From an uncultured Prochlorococcus sp. (GTDB lineage Bacteria > Cyanobacteriota > Cyanobacteriia > PCC-6307 > Cyanobiaceae), in contig CACOFO010000003.1 of assembly GCA_902626435.1 (NCBI GenBank), positions 1 to 62,025 of the forward strand: 62,025 nt of DNA, written 5' to 3'. Shown piece after piece: positions 25,647 to 33,688 of this stretch. Positions within the stretch are counted from its first letter, which is position 1. Each line of letters begins with the position of its first letter. The notes under the pieces were generated by a model. That model ran no database searches. It was not told the DNA's origin and saw only the letters and a program-made list of their open reading frames with translations. The translations under genes and the position numbers were made by a program.

Positions 25647-25829
25647 ATTAAAGAAAAAATCTATAAAATAAAATATAACGAAATCCCTTCTATTAAGGGT
25701 GGAATAAAGTTTGGTCTTTTCTATTTTTTTTTAGAGGGTGGCATTGCAAAAAATGAAGCAAAGGTTTTTTTGTATATCTATTACTACAAAAGTTTAGAAA
25801 AGAGAATCGCCCTTAGAATCTATAGTTAG
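25647..25829 (+). CDS. 60-aa ORF with apparent ATT start
   Basis: The frame is open from a TAA around 25630 to TAG at 25827 and has no ATG, GTG or TTG where a start is needed. AAAAGGAAA lies about seven bases before ATT at 25647. The product is protein-like: IKEKIYKIKYNEIPSIKGGI, an aromatic core (LFYFFLEGG), and YIYYYKSLEKRIALRIYS. Two bases after its stop a 36-aa ORF begins. It is either a true AUU start (as in infC) or a gene that recently lost its ATG. Confidence 0.4.
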   Translation: MKEKIYKIKYNEIPSIKGGIKFGLFYFFLEGGIAKNEAKVFLYIYYYKSLEKRIALRIYS

Positions 25830-25831
25830 AT

Positions 25832-25942
25832 ATGTCTCCAAAGAGCAAAGGATTAGAAAATCAAGGTATTATTCATGGATTAGATCTGTTAATGAAAAAC
25901 AATAAATTAAGCAGTCCTGCAATTACTAAAGTAATTTGTTGA
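25832..25942 (+). CDS. Small ORF coupled to the ATT-start ORF (36 aa)
   Basis: ATG two bases after the previous stop; 36 residues (MSPKSKGLENQGIIHGLDLL...), soluble. The close spacing suggests an operon with the 60-aa ORF. No family recognised. Confidence 0.4.
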   Translation: MSPKSKGLENQGIIHGLDLLMKNNKLSSPAITKVIC

Positions 25943-25979
25943 CAACTAATTTAAAATAAAGTTTAGTTATTTATTTTTC

Positions 25980-26237
25980 GTGTCTAATAAATTTTATGAA
26001 CGGTGGAAAAACCACAGAAAAGTTGTAACCTTTGGGGCTTTTATAATCTTATTTGGTTTTTATTTTTCTCCTGTTGTAAAAGAAGCAAAATATAAAAACC
26101 AATGCATTAAGCACTCCACCAAGGGAGCATTAACTAAATTTAATAAAGACGTTATTGGAGAAACTTTATTAGAAGAAACAGGTTTGAACATTGATGAACT
26201 AGCGAAGATTGAAGGTTATAAGAATTGCATTAAATAA
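25980..26237 (+). CDS. Small membrane-anchored protein (85 aa)
   Basis: GTG start; a basic N-terminus (ERWKNHRKV), one helix (TFGAFIILFGFYFSPVV, about 17-33), then an exported-looking polar part with two Cys (NQCIKH, YKNCIK) that may form a disulfide. Unknown family; 31 bases before the next small membrane gene. Confidence 0.55.
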   Translation: MSNKFYERWKNHRKVVTFGAFIILFGFYFSPVVKEAKYKNQCIKHSTKGALTKFNKDVIGETLLEETGLNIDELAKIEGYKNCIK

Positions 26238-26268
26238 AAAGTTTGCGAAAATTACGCTAGGTTTTTAA

Positions 26269-26475
26269 ATGTTTAAGGTTATTTTTAAACTTATTTTATT
26301 AATTTTATTATTAGGATTTATATCAATAAGTCCAAAAACAAGATATATGGTTGGCATATCCCTAAAACAAATTTCTTCGTTTCTTTTATGGACTGTTAAA
26401 TATGAAGATAGAGAAAAATGGATGATAGATAAACCAAGTTGGATTCCCAGCCAAAAACTTAGGTCATTGTATTAA
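26269..26475 (+). CDS. Small membrane protein (68 aa)
   Basis: One N-terminal helix (VIFKLILLILLLGFISI) and a polar C-terminal part with WTVKYEDREKWMIDKPSW. The mini-ligase ATG follows directly after its stop, so the two are probably co-translated. Function unknown. Confidence 0.5.
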   Translation: MFKVIFKLILLILLLGFISISPKTRYMVGISLKQISSFLLWTVKYEDREKWMIDKPSWIPSQKLRSLY

Positions 26476-27225
26476 ATGAAGACATACTTAGAAGAACGAA
26501 TTGAATGGTATGACGATAATTATAGAAATGGTAATGCTTTAATTTCTGATAAGCAGTTCGATCAACTTGAAAATAATTTATTAAGAACAAACCCTAATTG
26601 TGATTACTTTAAAAAGAAAAATAAACTAGTTTTACCTTCATTAGAAAAGGATTCAATAGATGAATTTCTGAAAGGATTATTAGCAGATACCAGATTATTA
26701 ATTGAACCTAAAATTGATGGTTGTGCTGTTGCTTTACAATATAGGGATGGAACCTTTGAGAAAGCAATTTCGAGAAAAGGGGCTGATGTTACTAGTAAAC
26801 TTATTAGAGTCCAAGACATTCCTTATAAGCTCCCATTAAGAGGAGTTCTACAAGTTAGAGGCGAATTATACTCACCTAACCAAAGTCCAAATATCTCCCA
26901 GAAAATTGCTTCTGGATTTCTCAGAGCTAAAGAAGGATTTTCTGAGAGTCTTAGCTTCTGTGCATTTCAAATACTTAACTCAACACTTAACCAATATGAG
27001 TCCAAAAAGAGTCTTTCCAAGCTTGGCTTCACGATCCCTCAGGATATTTCATGCAACTTTACAAGCCAAGTTGAAGTATTTAGAAAACAATGGCTAGAAG
27101 GGAGGCTTTTTAGGAAATATCCAACAGATGGAATAGTAGTAAAAATAAATTCTAGAAAATTACAATTAATTAGAGAAAAATCGAATTTAGATTATCCTTA
27201 TTGGCAAGTGGCAATAAAAAGTTAA
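26476..27225 (+). CDS. NAD+-dependent DNA ligase-like protein, adenylation domain only
   Basis: 249 residues align with the first third of bacterial LigA: a partial Ia-like helical start (YDDNYRNGNALISDKQFDQL), then the nucleotidyl-transferase core with the AMP-accepting lysine in EPKIDG (Lys about 79), SRKGADVT, LQVRGELY and DGIVVKIN. The OB-fold, zinc finger, helix-hairpin-helix and BRCT domains of full LigA (about 670 residues) are absent. Start and stop are clean with close neighbours, so this looks like a stable mini-protein, not a fresh truncation. Alone it could bind NAD+ and self-adenylate; sealing nicks is doubtful. Confidence 0.85.
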   Translation: MKTYLEERIEWYDDNYRNGNALISDKQFDQLENNLLRTNPNCDYFKKKNKLVLPSLEKDSIDEFLKGLLADTRLLIEPKIDGCAVALQYRDGTFEKAISRKGADVTSKLIRVQDIPYKLPLRGVLQVRGELYSPNQSPNISQKIASGFLRAKEGFSESLSFCAFQILNSTLNQYESKKSLSKLGFTIPQDISCNFTSQVEVFRKQWLEGRLFRKYPTDGIVVKINSRKLQLIREKSNLDYPYWQVAIKS

Positions 27226-27344
27226 TGGAATTAATACACCATATTTTTCCTCCTTGGCATATTTACTTGGACATATTTTTGATTGGCTTTGCAACTTATG
27301 GTTTTCTAAGAATTAAGAAAAAAATAAAAAACCCAAATAAATAA
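27225..27344 (+). CDS. Single-span membrane peptide (39 aa)
   Basis: Its ATG overlaps the mini-ligase stop by one base (TAATG). 39 residues with HHIFPPWHIYLDIFLIGFATYGF as membrane segment and a basic tail (RIKKKIKN). Translationally coupled to the mini-ligase. Confidence 0.55.
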   Translation: MELIHHIFPPWHIYLDIFLIGFATYGFLRIKKKIKNPNK

Positions 27345-27364
27345 TTCATAAATAAAGTTTTAGA

Positions 27365-27517
27365 TCATCCATGATCCTTAAGCATGGATTTAAGTTGTTC
27401 GCTATCTAATTGTTCGAGATAATTTCTCATCGCCAACCAAGATTTTCTACTTTCTAACTTTCCACTTTGTTTAAATAAATTTGCGGAAACTTGATCTATC
27501 AATTCTTTATGAGTCAT
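27365..27517 (-). CDS. Small helical protein (50 aa), DUF1651 operon
   Basis: ATG at 27517 is preferred over the track start at 27553, since it overlaps the upstream 46-aa ORF by 11 bases. Helical and charged (THKELIDQVSANLFKQSGKL, LEQLDSEQLKSML). Third gene of the DUF1651 copy B operon. Function unknown. Confidence 0.5.
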   Translation of the reverse strand: MTHKELIDQVSANLFKQSGKLESRKSWLAMRNYLEQLDSEQLKSMLKDHG

Positions 27518-27647
27518 ATTTATATTCTTTATCAATTTCAATGACAACACCATTAAAAAATTCTGCTAATAATTTTGATGGGTCTTGCATAGATATCTTT
27601 CTATCTACTTTTGATAGTTTCTTTTGGATTGGATTTAAGTTAATCAT
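27507..27647 (-). CDS. Small protein (46 aa), DUF1651 operon
   Basis: ATG at 27647 overlaps the DUF1651 copy B stop (ATGA) and the ORF ends inside the next gene, so three genes are stitched by overlaps. 46 residues: NPIQKKLSKVDRKISMQDPS then LLAEFFNGVVIEID. Below the track cut-off. No motif recognised. Confidence 0.55.
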   Translation of the reverse strand: MINLNPIQKKLSKVDRKISMQDPSKLLAEFFNGVVIEIDKEYKYDS

Positions 27648-27943
27648 ACTGATTCAGGTAATACAAGTTCTTCAAAAGTCCAACCTTCTAATTGAAGGTC
27701 ATGCCATTTATCCCAAGCATTATCCAAATACATTTGAGTTGATGATTTAATTGCTATTGGCTCACCAAGATCATTTGCATAATATGTATGAGCAAAAATT
27801 CTCATACAATTTCTTGGAGATTTTTTATTCCTTACAAATAAAATTAATCTTCTGCGGTCTGGGCTAAGCAACCAACCACTTGGGGACTCATTACGATAAC
27901 CATAAGAAAAATTAGTCCAAACATTAGCTCCTCCTAAAGTCAT
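27644..27943 (-). CDS. DUF1651 family protein, copy B (99 aa)
   Basis: Start at ATG 27943 rather than the track TTG at 27958. Sequence pattern: GWLLSPDRRRLILFVRN, IFAHTYYANDLGEPIAIKSS and WHDLQLEGWTFEELV, the DUF1651 signature. Related to 25191-25481 across its length. It leads a three-gene minus-strand operon with overlapping stops and starts. Confidence 0.82.
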   Translation of the reverse strand: MTLGGANVWTNFSYGYRNESPSGWLLSPDRRRLILFVRNKKSPRNCMRIFAHTYYANDLGEPIAIKSSTQMYLDNAWDKWHDLQLEGWTFEELVLPESV

Positions 27944-27968
27944 TACATAGCAATACAAATGTACTATT

Positions 27969-27998
27969 AATATAAATGTATTAGATATGGATCGTCAA
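27969..27998 (-). promoter_or_regulatory. Promoter of DUF1651 copy B
   Basis: Minus strand: TTGACG at 27998-27993, an 18-base spacer, TATATT at 27974-27969, then AATAGTAC. Nearly identical to the element before copy A. Confidence 0.6.
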
Positions 27999-28057
27999 GT
28001 ATTTTGGCAAATAAATTATTTACACTGATAGAAAAAAAAAGATACTCAGTTATTCCT

Positions 28058-28105
28058 AAAAAAAAATACCTACCAAAAGCCTGTTTTAAAAGGCATTTGA
28101 TAGGT
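28058..28105 (-). terminator. Intrinsic terminator after the 6S-like RNA
   Basis: Minus strand: ACCTA-CAA-GCCT arms pair with AGGC-TTG-TAGGT and are followed by nine T. It ends the transcript that reads from purK or from the 6S-like RNA. Confidence 0.7.
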
Positions 28106-28271
28106 TAAACCGGATCCCCGTCAGTTCTCTGCTGCATCGACCTGGAAATGCCAGAAGAGGATTCAAAGTGGGCTTTCGTTTCCGATTACAAGATCGGTTT
28201 ACTACCGCATCACGACAGTCTCCTCATGTCGAAAGAGAGTCAGATCAGAGCACATAAAGAAGAACTTAACC
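28104..28271 (-). ncRNA. ssrS: 6S RNA candidate (ssrS / Yfr7-like)
   Basis: A clearly GC-richer island of about 170 bases behind purK folds end to end on the minus strand into one long rod. The termini pair (GGTTAA with TTAACC), then CTCTG..CTG with CAG..CAGAG, TCGAC with GTCGA, GAGGA with TCCTC, and an apical CCGAT/ATCGG loop. This is the 6S RNA layout (long interrupted duplex mimicking an open promoter). My recollection is that cyanobacterial 6S genes often sit beside purK. The terminator at 28058-28105 fixes the strand. Ends are approximate. Confidence 0.65.
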
Positions 28272-28304
28272 AAAGATCCAGTAATCTAACTCTAACTTAT
28301 TTTT

Positions 28305-29495
28305 TTATGCATTTGGAGATGGCCAAATGTCTCTTACCATAGTTAATAAAACTTGAGCCTCATCATATCTTTCCGAATGCGTTTTACCATTTAATAAAAA
28401 TGTGATATGAGCCATTTTTCTTCCCAGAATTTCGCGAGATTTGCCATAACAATGAATATTAGAACCCTCAATTTCAGATAATATTTTAATTCTGGTTTCC
28501 ATTGGGATTGGGAAATTCTTTCTTAATCCCAGTAGATTTATCATAATTGCACCTTCACAGTTCATTTTAATTTCAGGTGGCATTATCCCAGAAGAAATGC
28601 AAACATATTGATCAAACTGACTTGAAGTGCAAGCTTCAATAGAGAAATGAGCTGAGTTATGTGTTCTAGGAGCTATTTCATTAATTAAAAGACCTTTATC
28701 TCCATAAAAGAATTCAATAGCTAAAACTCCAACGTAATTAAGTTCATTGACAATTGAAGAGAAAATATTTATTGCAAATAAGTTCAAATCATATTCATTT
28801 GTTCCAGGTGCAAGAACCCAATCACAAACATGGTTTGATTGGAATGTCTCAACTATTGGAAAGAATCTTATCTTACCGGTCCTATCTCTCGAACCAACAA
28901 GAGCCAGTTCTTTTTCATACTCTATCCATTCTTCTATTAACCATTCATCAGAATTATTCTCTGTTAAAAAAGAATCTAAATCTTCTTTTGTCTTTATTTT
29001 TCTGTTCCCTTTGCCGTCATATCCACCTTTATTTGATTTTGCCATTAGAGGAAAAGTCCAATTATTGATTTCCTCATCCGAGAGACTTTTAAAATCTTCA
29101 ATACTTATCCATTTTGGACAGGGGATATTCATTTTATCTATTAATTTTTTTTGAGAAAACCTATCTACTAACGGCTTAATAGCATTAAGGCTTGGTACAA
29201 AAATATCGTTATTGTCAATTAAATTTAATTTATCAATTTTTATCCATTCATTTTCAAAAATTATTTTTTCACACTCATTAATTAATGATTTGTTACCTCT
29301 TATCTTTAAAGGATCAGCTTCTATGACATGATCTGCTTTTGACCCAGCAGGATCATCACAAGATTTTGTTTGCACACATACTTCTAAATCTCTTTGTTTT
29401 GCTGCCTCGGTTAACATCAAAGCCAGTTGACCACCTCCAATTATTCCTAGGGAATAATTTTTCTTAATATCGTTTATATTTTTTTTAAAACTCAT
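28305..29495 (-). CDS. purK: 5-(carboxyamino)imidazole ribonucleotide synthase PurK
   Basis: A 396-residue ATP-grasp enzyme of purine synthesis that carboxylates AIR with bicarbonate and ATP. Visible are the N-terminal GIIGGGQLALMLTEAA, KSNKGGYDGKGN (ATP-grasp lid), and the metal-site region NEIAPRTHNSAHFSIEAC typical of PurK. Length is normal. The 125 bases between its start and divergent aroB hold both promoters. The 6S-like RNA follows it on the same strand. Confidence 0.95.
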   Translation of the reverse strand: MSFKKNINDIKKNYSLGIIGGGQLALMLTEAAKQRDLEVCVQTKSCDDPAGSKADHVIEADPLKIRGNKSLINECEKIIFENEWIKIDKLNLIDNNDIFVPSLNAIKPLVDRFSQKKLIDKMNIPCPKWISIEDFKSLSDEEINNWTFPLMAKSNKGGYDGKGNRKIKTKEDLDSFLTENNSDEWLIEEWIEYEKELALVGSRDRTGKIRFFPIVETFQSNHVCDWVLAPGTNEYDLNLFAINIFSSIVNELNYVGVLAIEFFYGDKGLLINEIAPRTHNSAHFSIEACTSSQFDQYVCISSGIMPPEIKMNCEGAIMINLLGLRKNFPIPMETRIKILSEIEGSNIHCYGKSREILGRKMAHITFLLNGKTHSERYDEAQVLLTMVRDIWPSPNA

Positions 29496-29620
29496 AGCAT
29501 GATTTTATTACCATTTCTAATTCTTAACAACTGAATTTTTAAGTATCTAGAGCTTAGATTTTGCTAATATATATAGTATTTAATACCAAATATTTATAAA
29601 TTTTAACTAGGTAATCAATT

Positions 29621-30712
29621 GTGAATAAGAGAAAAATATTAGTCCCATTAGGTAATAAGTCATACGAAGTAACTCTAGAAGCAGGGATACTGAATAATAT
29701 CAGCGAAGAACTCTTAAAAATTGGAATAAAAAAGAATAGAAAAATACTTGTGATTTCAAATGAAGAAATATCAAATTTGTATGGAGAAAAATTCTTAAAT
29801 AATTTAAAAGATAATCAATTTCAGGCCAAAATATTCCTTATTAAGGCTGGAGAAACATATAAAAGCTTAAAAACCTTAAGTGAAATATATGATATTGCAT
29901 TTGAATTTGGCTTAGATAGAAATTCAATAATTATTGCCCTTGGAGGAGGAATTGTTGGAGACGTAAGTGGTTTTGCAGCTGCTACTTGGCTGAGAGGTAT
30001 CGAATATATTCAGATTCCAACAACATTACTATCAATGGTTGATTCATCTGTGGGAGGAAAAACAGGGGTAAATCATCCAAAAGGTAAGAATTTAATTGGA
30101 GCTTTCAATCAACCTAAAGCAGTTTTTATTGATCCAGAGACTTTAAAAAGTTTGCCCAAAAGAGAATTTAATGCCGGCATGGCCGAAGTAATAAAATACG
30201 GAGTAATAAGAGACAAAGAACTTTTCGAATACTTAGAAATTGAAAAGAACAAGAATGAACTTATAAATCTCAAGAATGAATATCTAATTAAAATAATTAA
30301 TAGTTCAATAAAAACAAAGTCTCATATTGTTTCTCAAGACGAACATGAAAATGGTGTTAGAGCAATATTGAATTATGGTCATTCTTTTGGTCACGTTATT
30401 GAAAATTTATGTGGATACGGCAAATTTCTACATGGTGAGGCAATATCAATTGGTATGAATATTGCGGGGGAAATAGCAATTGAGAAAGGGTTATGGTCTA
30501 AAGAAGAATTAGATAGACAGAAAAATCTTTTGAAGAGTTACAATCTTCCTACCGAGATCCCCAAAATAAATAAGGAAGACGTTCTAACAATACTTATGGG
30601 CGATAAAAAAGTTCGTGATGGCAAAATGAGATTTATATTACCGAAAGAAATTGGTGTAGTTGATATATATGATGACGTAGAGGATTCATTATTTTTAAAG
30701 TTTTTTTCTTAA
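29621..30712 (+). CDS. aroB: 3-dehydroquinate synthase AroB
   Basis: 363 residues with the NAD-binding [35 protein letters not shown] and metal ligands in [12 protein letters not shown] and [10 protein letters not shown]. Second step of the shikimate pathway (DAHP to 3-dehydroquinate), in the cytoplasm. GTG start. Its end overlaps the convergent methyltransferase gene by 4 bases. Full-length family member. Confidence 0.97.
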   Translation: MNKRKILVPLGNKSYEVTLEAGILNNISEELLKIGIKKNRKILVISNEEISNLYGEKFLNNLKDNQFQAKIFLIKAGETYKSLKTLSEIYDIAFEFGLDRNSIIIALGGGIVGDVSGFAAATWLRGIEYIQIPTTLLSMVDSSVGGKTGVNHPKGKNLIGAFNQPKAVFIDPETLKSLPKREFNAGMAEVIKYGVIRDKELFEYLEIEKNKNELINLKNEYLIKIINSSIKTKSHIVSQDEHENGVRAILNYGHSFGHVIENLCGYGKFLHGEAISIGMNIAGEIAIEKGLWSKEELDRQKNLLKSYNLPTEIPKINKEDVLTILMGDKKVRDGKMRFILPKEIGVVDIYDDVEDSLFLKFFS

Positions 30713-31899
30713 CGCAAACAAGTTGAATTTATATTTATTTTCTCCTCCTTAAATTTATTAAAAACAAGCCACTTAAAATCACCTAGACATACAGGATCAA
30801 CGAGTCTAAGTAATGCCTCTCTTCTTAAAAGGGCATTTGATAAATCTTCCTTAAATTCTTTCTGAATTCCATAAAGTCTCTCTGCTAATCCAAGGGCCAA
30901 CAAAGCCTCTCCTTGTTTAGTTATTCCTACAGTATTAAATCCAAGAGTTTCAGCATCATTAATTAAAGTTTCTATGCAAATATGAGATGTTAAATCGTAA
31001 TTTCCAGGAGAATCGAGGAAATTATTCATCATTTTTTGACTTTCATAAGAAGCTATCGTCCCATCAGAATTCTTAGAGGTATAGTATTTTTTTGCTTCTT
31101 TAGCGTAATCAATTATCAATAAAATACCATTATTAATTTTTCCATAAATAGCTTTTAACCATTTTGAGTTATCTATGTGCCATTCTGTCGTCCATCCTTC
31201 TAGGGCATCTTCAGGCGGAATAGTAATTCCCAACTCACTTTTAGCAAGTTTAATACTTTTTTCTAATTCACTTGTAATTGGCATTTCATCAAAAAATAAT
31301 TTATGAGATTTTTTGTCTATAGAAACTGCTTGTCGATGTAATGTTCCTTTTGAGAAGGTTATTCTCTCTACTGGCAAAGCATCTAAAACCTCATTTGCAA
31401 GAACTATTCCATTTATATTATTTTCCTCTACTTCTTCCAAAACTTTCCATAAAATTTCAATCCCTAAATTTAAAAATTCCCCCAATTTATTTTTTTGTTT
31501 TTTTACCATCCCTTCATTAGGTTCAATAATTACAAAAGAAACTCCTTCTAAAAAATTCTTGTTTTTTTCTAAAAAATATTTAATTAATCCACTCATAAAG
31601 CTTCCATCTCCAGCTCCAAATTCAATTACAGATAATTTCTGATTAGATAAAAAAATATTTTTGAACTGAATTAGCCAATCTTCTATTTGTTTACCAGCCA
31701 AAAAAGCAAAATCATCAGATAAAGATGGTGATGTGACAAAATCTCCTCGAATGCCTAACTCAGCTTTGCCGCTGCCGTAATAACCATTAATAGGATCATT
31801 TAAAACAAAATTCATATAGTCATAAAAACTTATAGTCCCACCCATTTTTATTATTTTTTTTACTAACCAATCTGGATTATTCGCGGGTAAGCTATTCAT
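30709..31899 (-). CDS. SAM-dependent methyltransferase, NDUFAF7/MidA-like
   Basis: 396 residues. The start [19 protein letters not shown] and the SAM-site region [16 protein letters not shown] are hallmarks of the NDUFAF7 family (COG1565). In mitochondria that protein methylates an Arg of a complex I subunit. Cyanobacterial homologues are widespread and may act on NDH-1, but this is not shown. Convergent overlap of 4 bases with aroB. Confidence 0.85.
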   Translation of the reverse strand: MNSLPANNPDWLVKKIIKMGGTISFYDYMNFVLNDPINGYYGSGKAELGIRGDFVTSPSLSDDFAFLAGKQIEDWLIQFKNIFLSNQKLSVIEFGAGDGSFMSGLIKYFLEKNKNFLEGVSFVIIEPNEGMVKKQKNKLGEFLNLGIEILWKVLEEVEENNINGIVLANEVLDALPVERITFSKGTLHRQAVSIDKKSHKLFFDEMPITSELEKSIKLAKSELGITIPPEDALEGWTTEWHIDNSKWLKAIYGKINNGILLIIDYAKEAKKYYTSKNSDGTIASYESQKMMNNFLDSPGNYDLTSHICIETLINDAETLGFNTVGITKQGEALLALGLAERLYGIQKEFKEDLSNALLRREALLRLVDPVCLGDFKWLVFNKFKEEKININSTCLR

Positions 31900-31930
31900 C
31901 GGCGAAAATATAAAGAGATAAAACTTATTT

Positions 31931-32728
31931 ATGCCTTCAAAGATTAACTATTTATTGGGAATATTTCTATCTATATTAGTTTTAATTTCACATAAACCTG
32001 TTTTCGCTATAAATAATCCAAATCTCTTACCAGAAGAAAAAACACCAGTAATTGATTTAGCTAAAACATTAAGCCCTAATCAGAAAAAATCTTTAGAAGA
32101 GAATCTCAATAATCTTGAAATAGAAAGTGGGTGGAAAATTAAATATTTATCTCAGTTTGAGAGTTCTCCTGGAAGTGCGATAAAGGACTATTGGAATTTG
32201 GATGAGACAAGTTTGTTGATAGTTGCTGATCCTAGAGGAGGAAATTTACTGAACTTTAACGTAGGAGAGGCTTATTTTAATTTTATGCCAAGGTTATTTT
32301 GGGTTGAGCTTCAAACACGATTTGGTAATCAATATTATGTGAAAGATCACGGTGAGGATGGCGCAGTATTAGATGCAATTAATTCCGTAAAGATTTGCCT
32401 TGAAAGAGGAGGGTGTCAAGTTGTTCCTGGCCTCCCAAAAGAACAATATATATGGACTTTATGCACATCTATTCTTGGAGGTTTAGTAGCAGGTTTCGCA
32501 TCTGCGCCACGAAAAGAAGGTCAAGTGATATCAATTGGATTTTTAGCTCTTCTTTCTCCTTTATGGGGAATGTTATTTGGAATTTTTGGTTTGGCACCGA
32601 TAATTTCCAGAACAAACGATTTATTACCATTATTTAAAAATGGTTTAGCTTTTACAGCAGCAGGAATTGCGGGTTATATTTTATCTCAAACATTATTTTC
32701 GAGATATGAAAAGCCCAAAAATACTTAA
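31931..32728 (+). CDS. TPM-domain membrane protein, Psb32/TLP18.3-like
   Basis: 265 residues: a signal peptide or N-terminal anchor (YLLGIFLSILVLISHKPVFA), the TPM domain (VIDLAKTLSPNQKKSLEENL to the Asp/Gly-rich LIVADPRGGNLLNF), and two or three C-terminal helices. The layout resembles Psb32 and plant TLP18.3, thylakoid lumen proteins linked to photosystem II repair. The assignment to that exact subfamily is tentative. Confidence 0.7.
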   Translation: MPSKINYLLGIFLSILVLISHKPVFAINNPNLLPEEKTPVIDLAKTLSPNQKKSLEENLNNLEIESGWKIKYLSQFESSPGSAIKDYWNLDETSLLIVADPRGGNLLNFNVGEAYFNFMPRLFWVELQTRFGNQYYVKDHGEDGAVLDAINSVKICLERGGCQVVPGLPKEQYIWTLCTSILGGLVAGFASAPRKEGQVISIGFLALLSPLWGMLFGIFGLAPIISRTNDLLPLFKNGLAFTAAGIAGYILSQTLFSRYEKPKNT

Positions 32729-32751
32729 AATTTGATCAAAAATATCTAATC

Positions 32752-33585
32752 CTAAAAAAATTTATCTTCTTCGCAAATTTCACCTGACTCTGAATACCAT
32801 CGGTGAGAAACATTTCTTAATTCCTTTTTTTCAAACTCAATCCATGAAAAGTTAATTAGTAATTTCCCATCTTCTTCAAATTTATATCTTGGCACTACAG
32901 CAGTATTGAAATAAATTGTCCCTTTGCTATCAATTTTAAACATCTCTCTTAAACCAAGATTTCTTTTAAGCCGATTGTGCATATGACCAAAAATCACAAG
33001 ATCAACTTTTCTTCTCTTTTGTATTTGAGAAATAGCCACAGACAAATCTCTATCCCCCCAATCTAAAGAGGGTAATTTCCAGTCTTTTCCACAAATGCTT
33101 TTAGGTTCTGAGCCTAAACCCGAAGGACCAGCATGAGACATAATTATTAAAGGTTTATCTTCGACACTCTCTTCTGAACATTTGATGATTTTATTTATTG
33201 AATCTTGTTCAGTGATAGGTCCATAAACACCTTTAACTTCTTTTGAAAGGTAATAGCCGCCGCCAGAACTACATGGTCTTGCAGACAATAAGTTTATTTG
33301 ATTATTAAAAACTTTCAAATCCCATGCACAATATTTTTCACCAAGAATGCGTATCTGCTTTGAGAGAGTCTCGCCTGTAGAATCTTTACCTCTATCATGA
33401 TTTCCTAAAATCACAAAAGTAGGAATTTTGATCTCATTGATTTTTTTAATTATCTTGACACTTCCATCAGAAATATCACCCACAAATAAAACAATATTTG
33501 GTTTAATAATCGATAAAACATTCAAGTCCAATTCAGACCATTGACCATGACAGTCACCAACAATAGCAATTTTTAAATTTGTCAG
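32752..33585 (-). CDS. Metallophosphoesterase (TIGR04168-like), CTG start
   Basis: The track starts at TTG 33531, which would remove the first metal motif. In frame upstream lies LTNLKIAIVGDCHGQWSEL, the D-x-H strand every calcineurin-like phosphoesterase needs, then FVGDISDG (GD), LGNHDRG, and GHMHNRL. The frame has no ATG, GTG or TTG before it, only CTG at 33585, so that is my start (277 aa). Substrate unknown. Divergent from nadA with 49 bases between the CTGs. Confidence 0.75.
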   Translation of the reverse strand: MTNLKIAIVGDCHGQWSELDLNVLSIIKPNIVLFVGDISDGSVKIIKKINEIKIPTFVILGNHDRGKDSTGETLSKQIRILGEKYCAWDLKVFNNQINLLSARPCSSGGGYYLSKEVKGVYGPITEQDSINKIIKCSEESVEDKPLIIMSHAGPSGLGSEPKSICGKDWKLPSLDWGDRDLSVAISQIQKRRKVDLVIFGHMHNRLKRNLGLREMFKIDSKGTIYFNTAVVPRYKFEEDGKLLINFSWIEFEKKELRNVSHRWYSESGEICEEDKFF

Positions 33586-33688
33586 AATTTTTTCTGTTTT
33601 AAGGCATATAATCTATTTAGATGTATTCTAAATCCTGACCAGTATAACTTCTACTGCAAAACAGAAATCAGTTCAAAACGAAGAGGAT

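Noticed and set aside
27481-27750. 89-aa plus-strand ORF
   Set aside because: Opposite the tightly overlapping DUF1651 operon, which has better support.
28148-28342. 64-aa plus-strand ORF with GC-richer sequence
   Set aside because: It lies across the rod-forming 6S-like RNA and runs into the 3' end of purK; the pairing pattern explains the base composition better than coding.
28747-29154. Plus-strand ORF inside purK
   Set aside because: Antisense shadow of purK.
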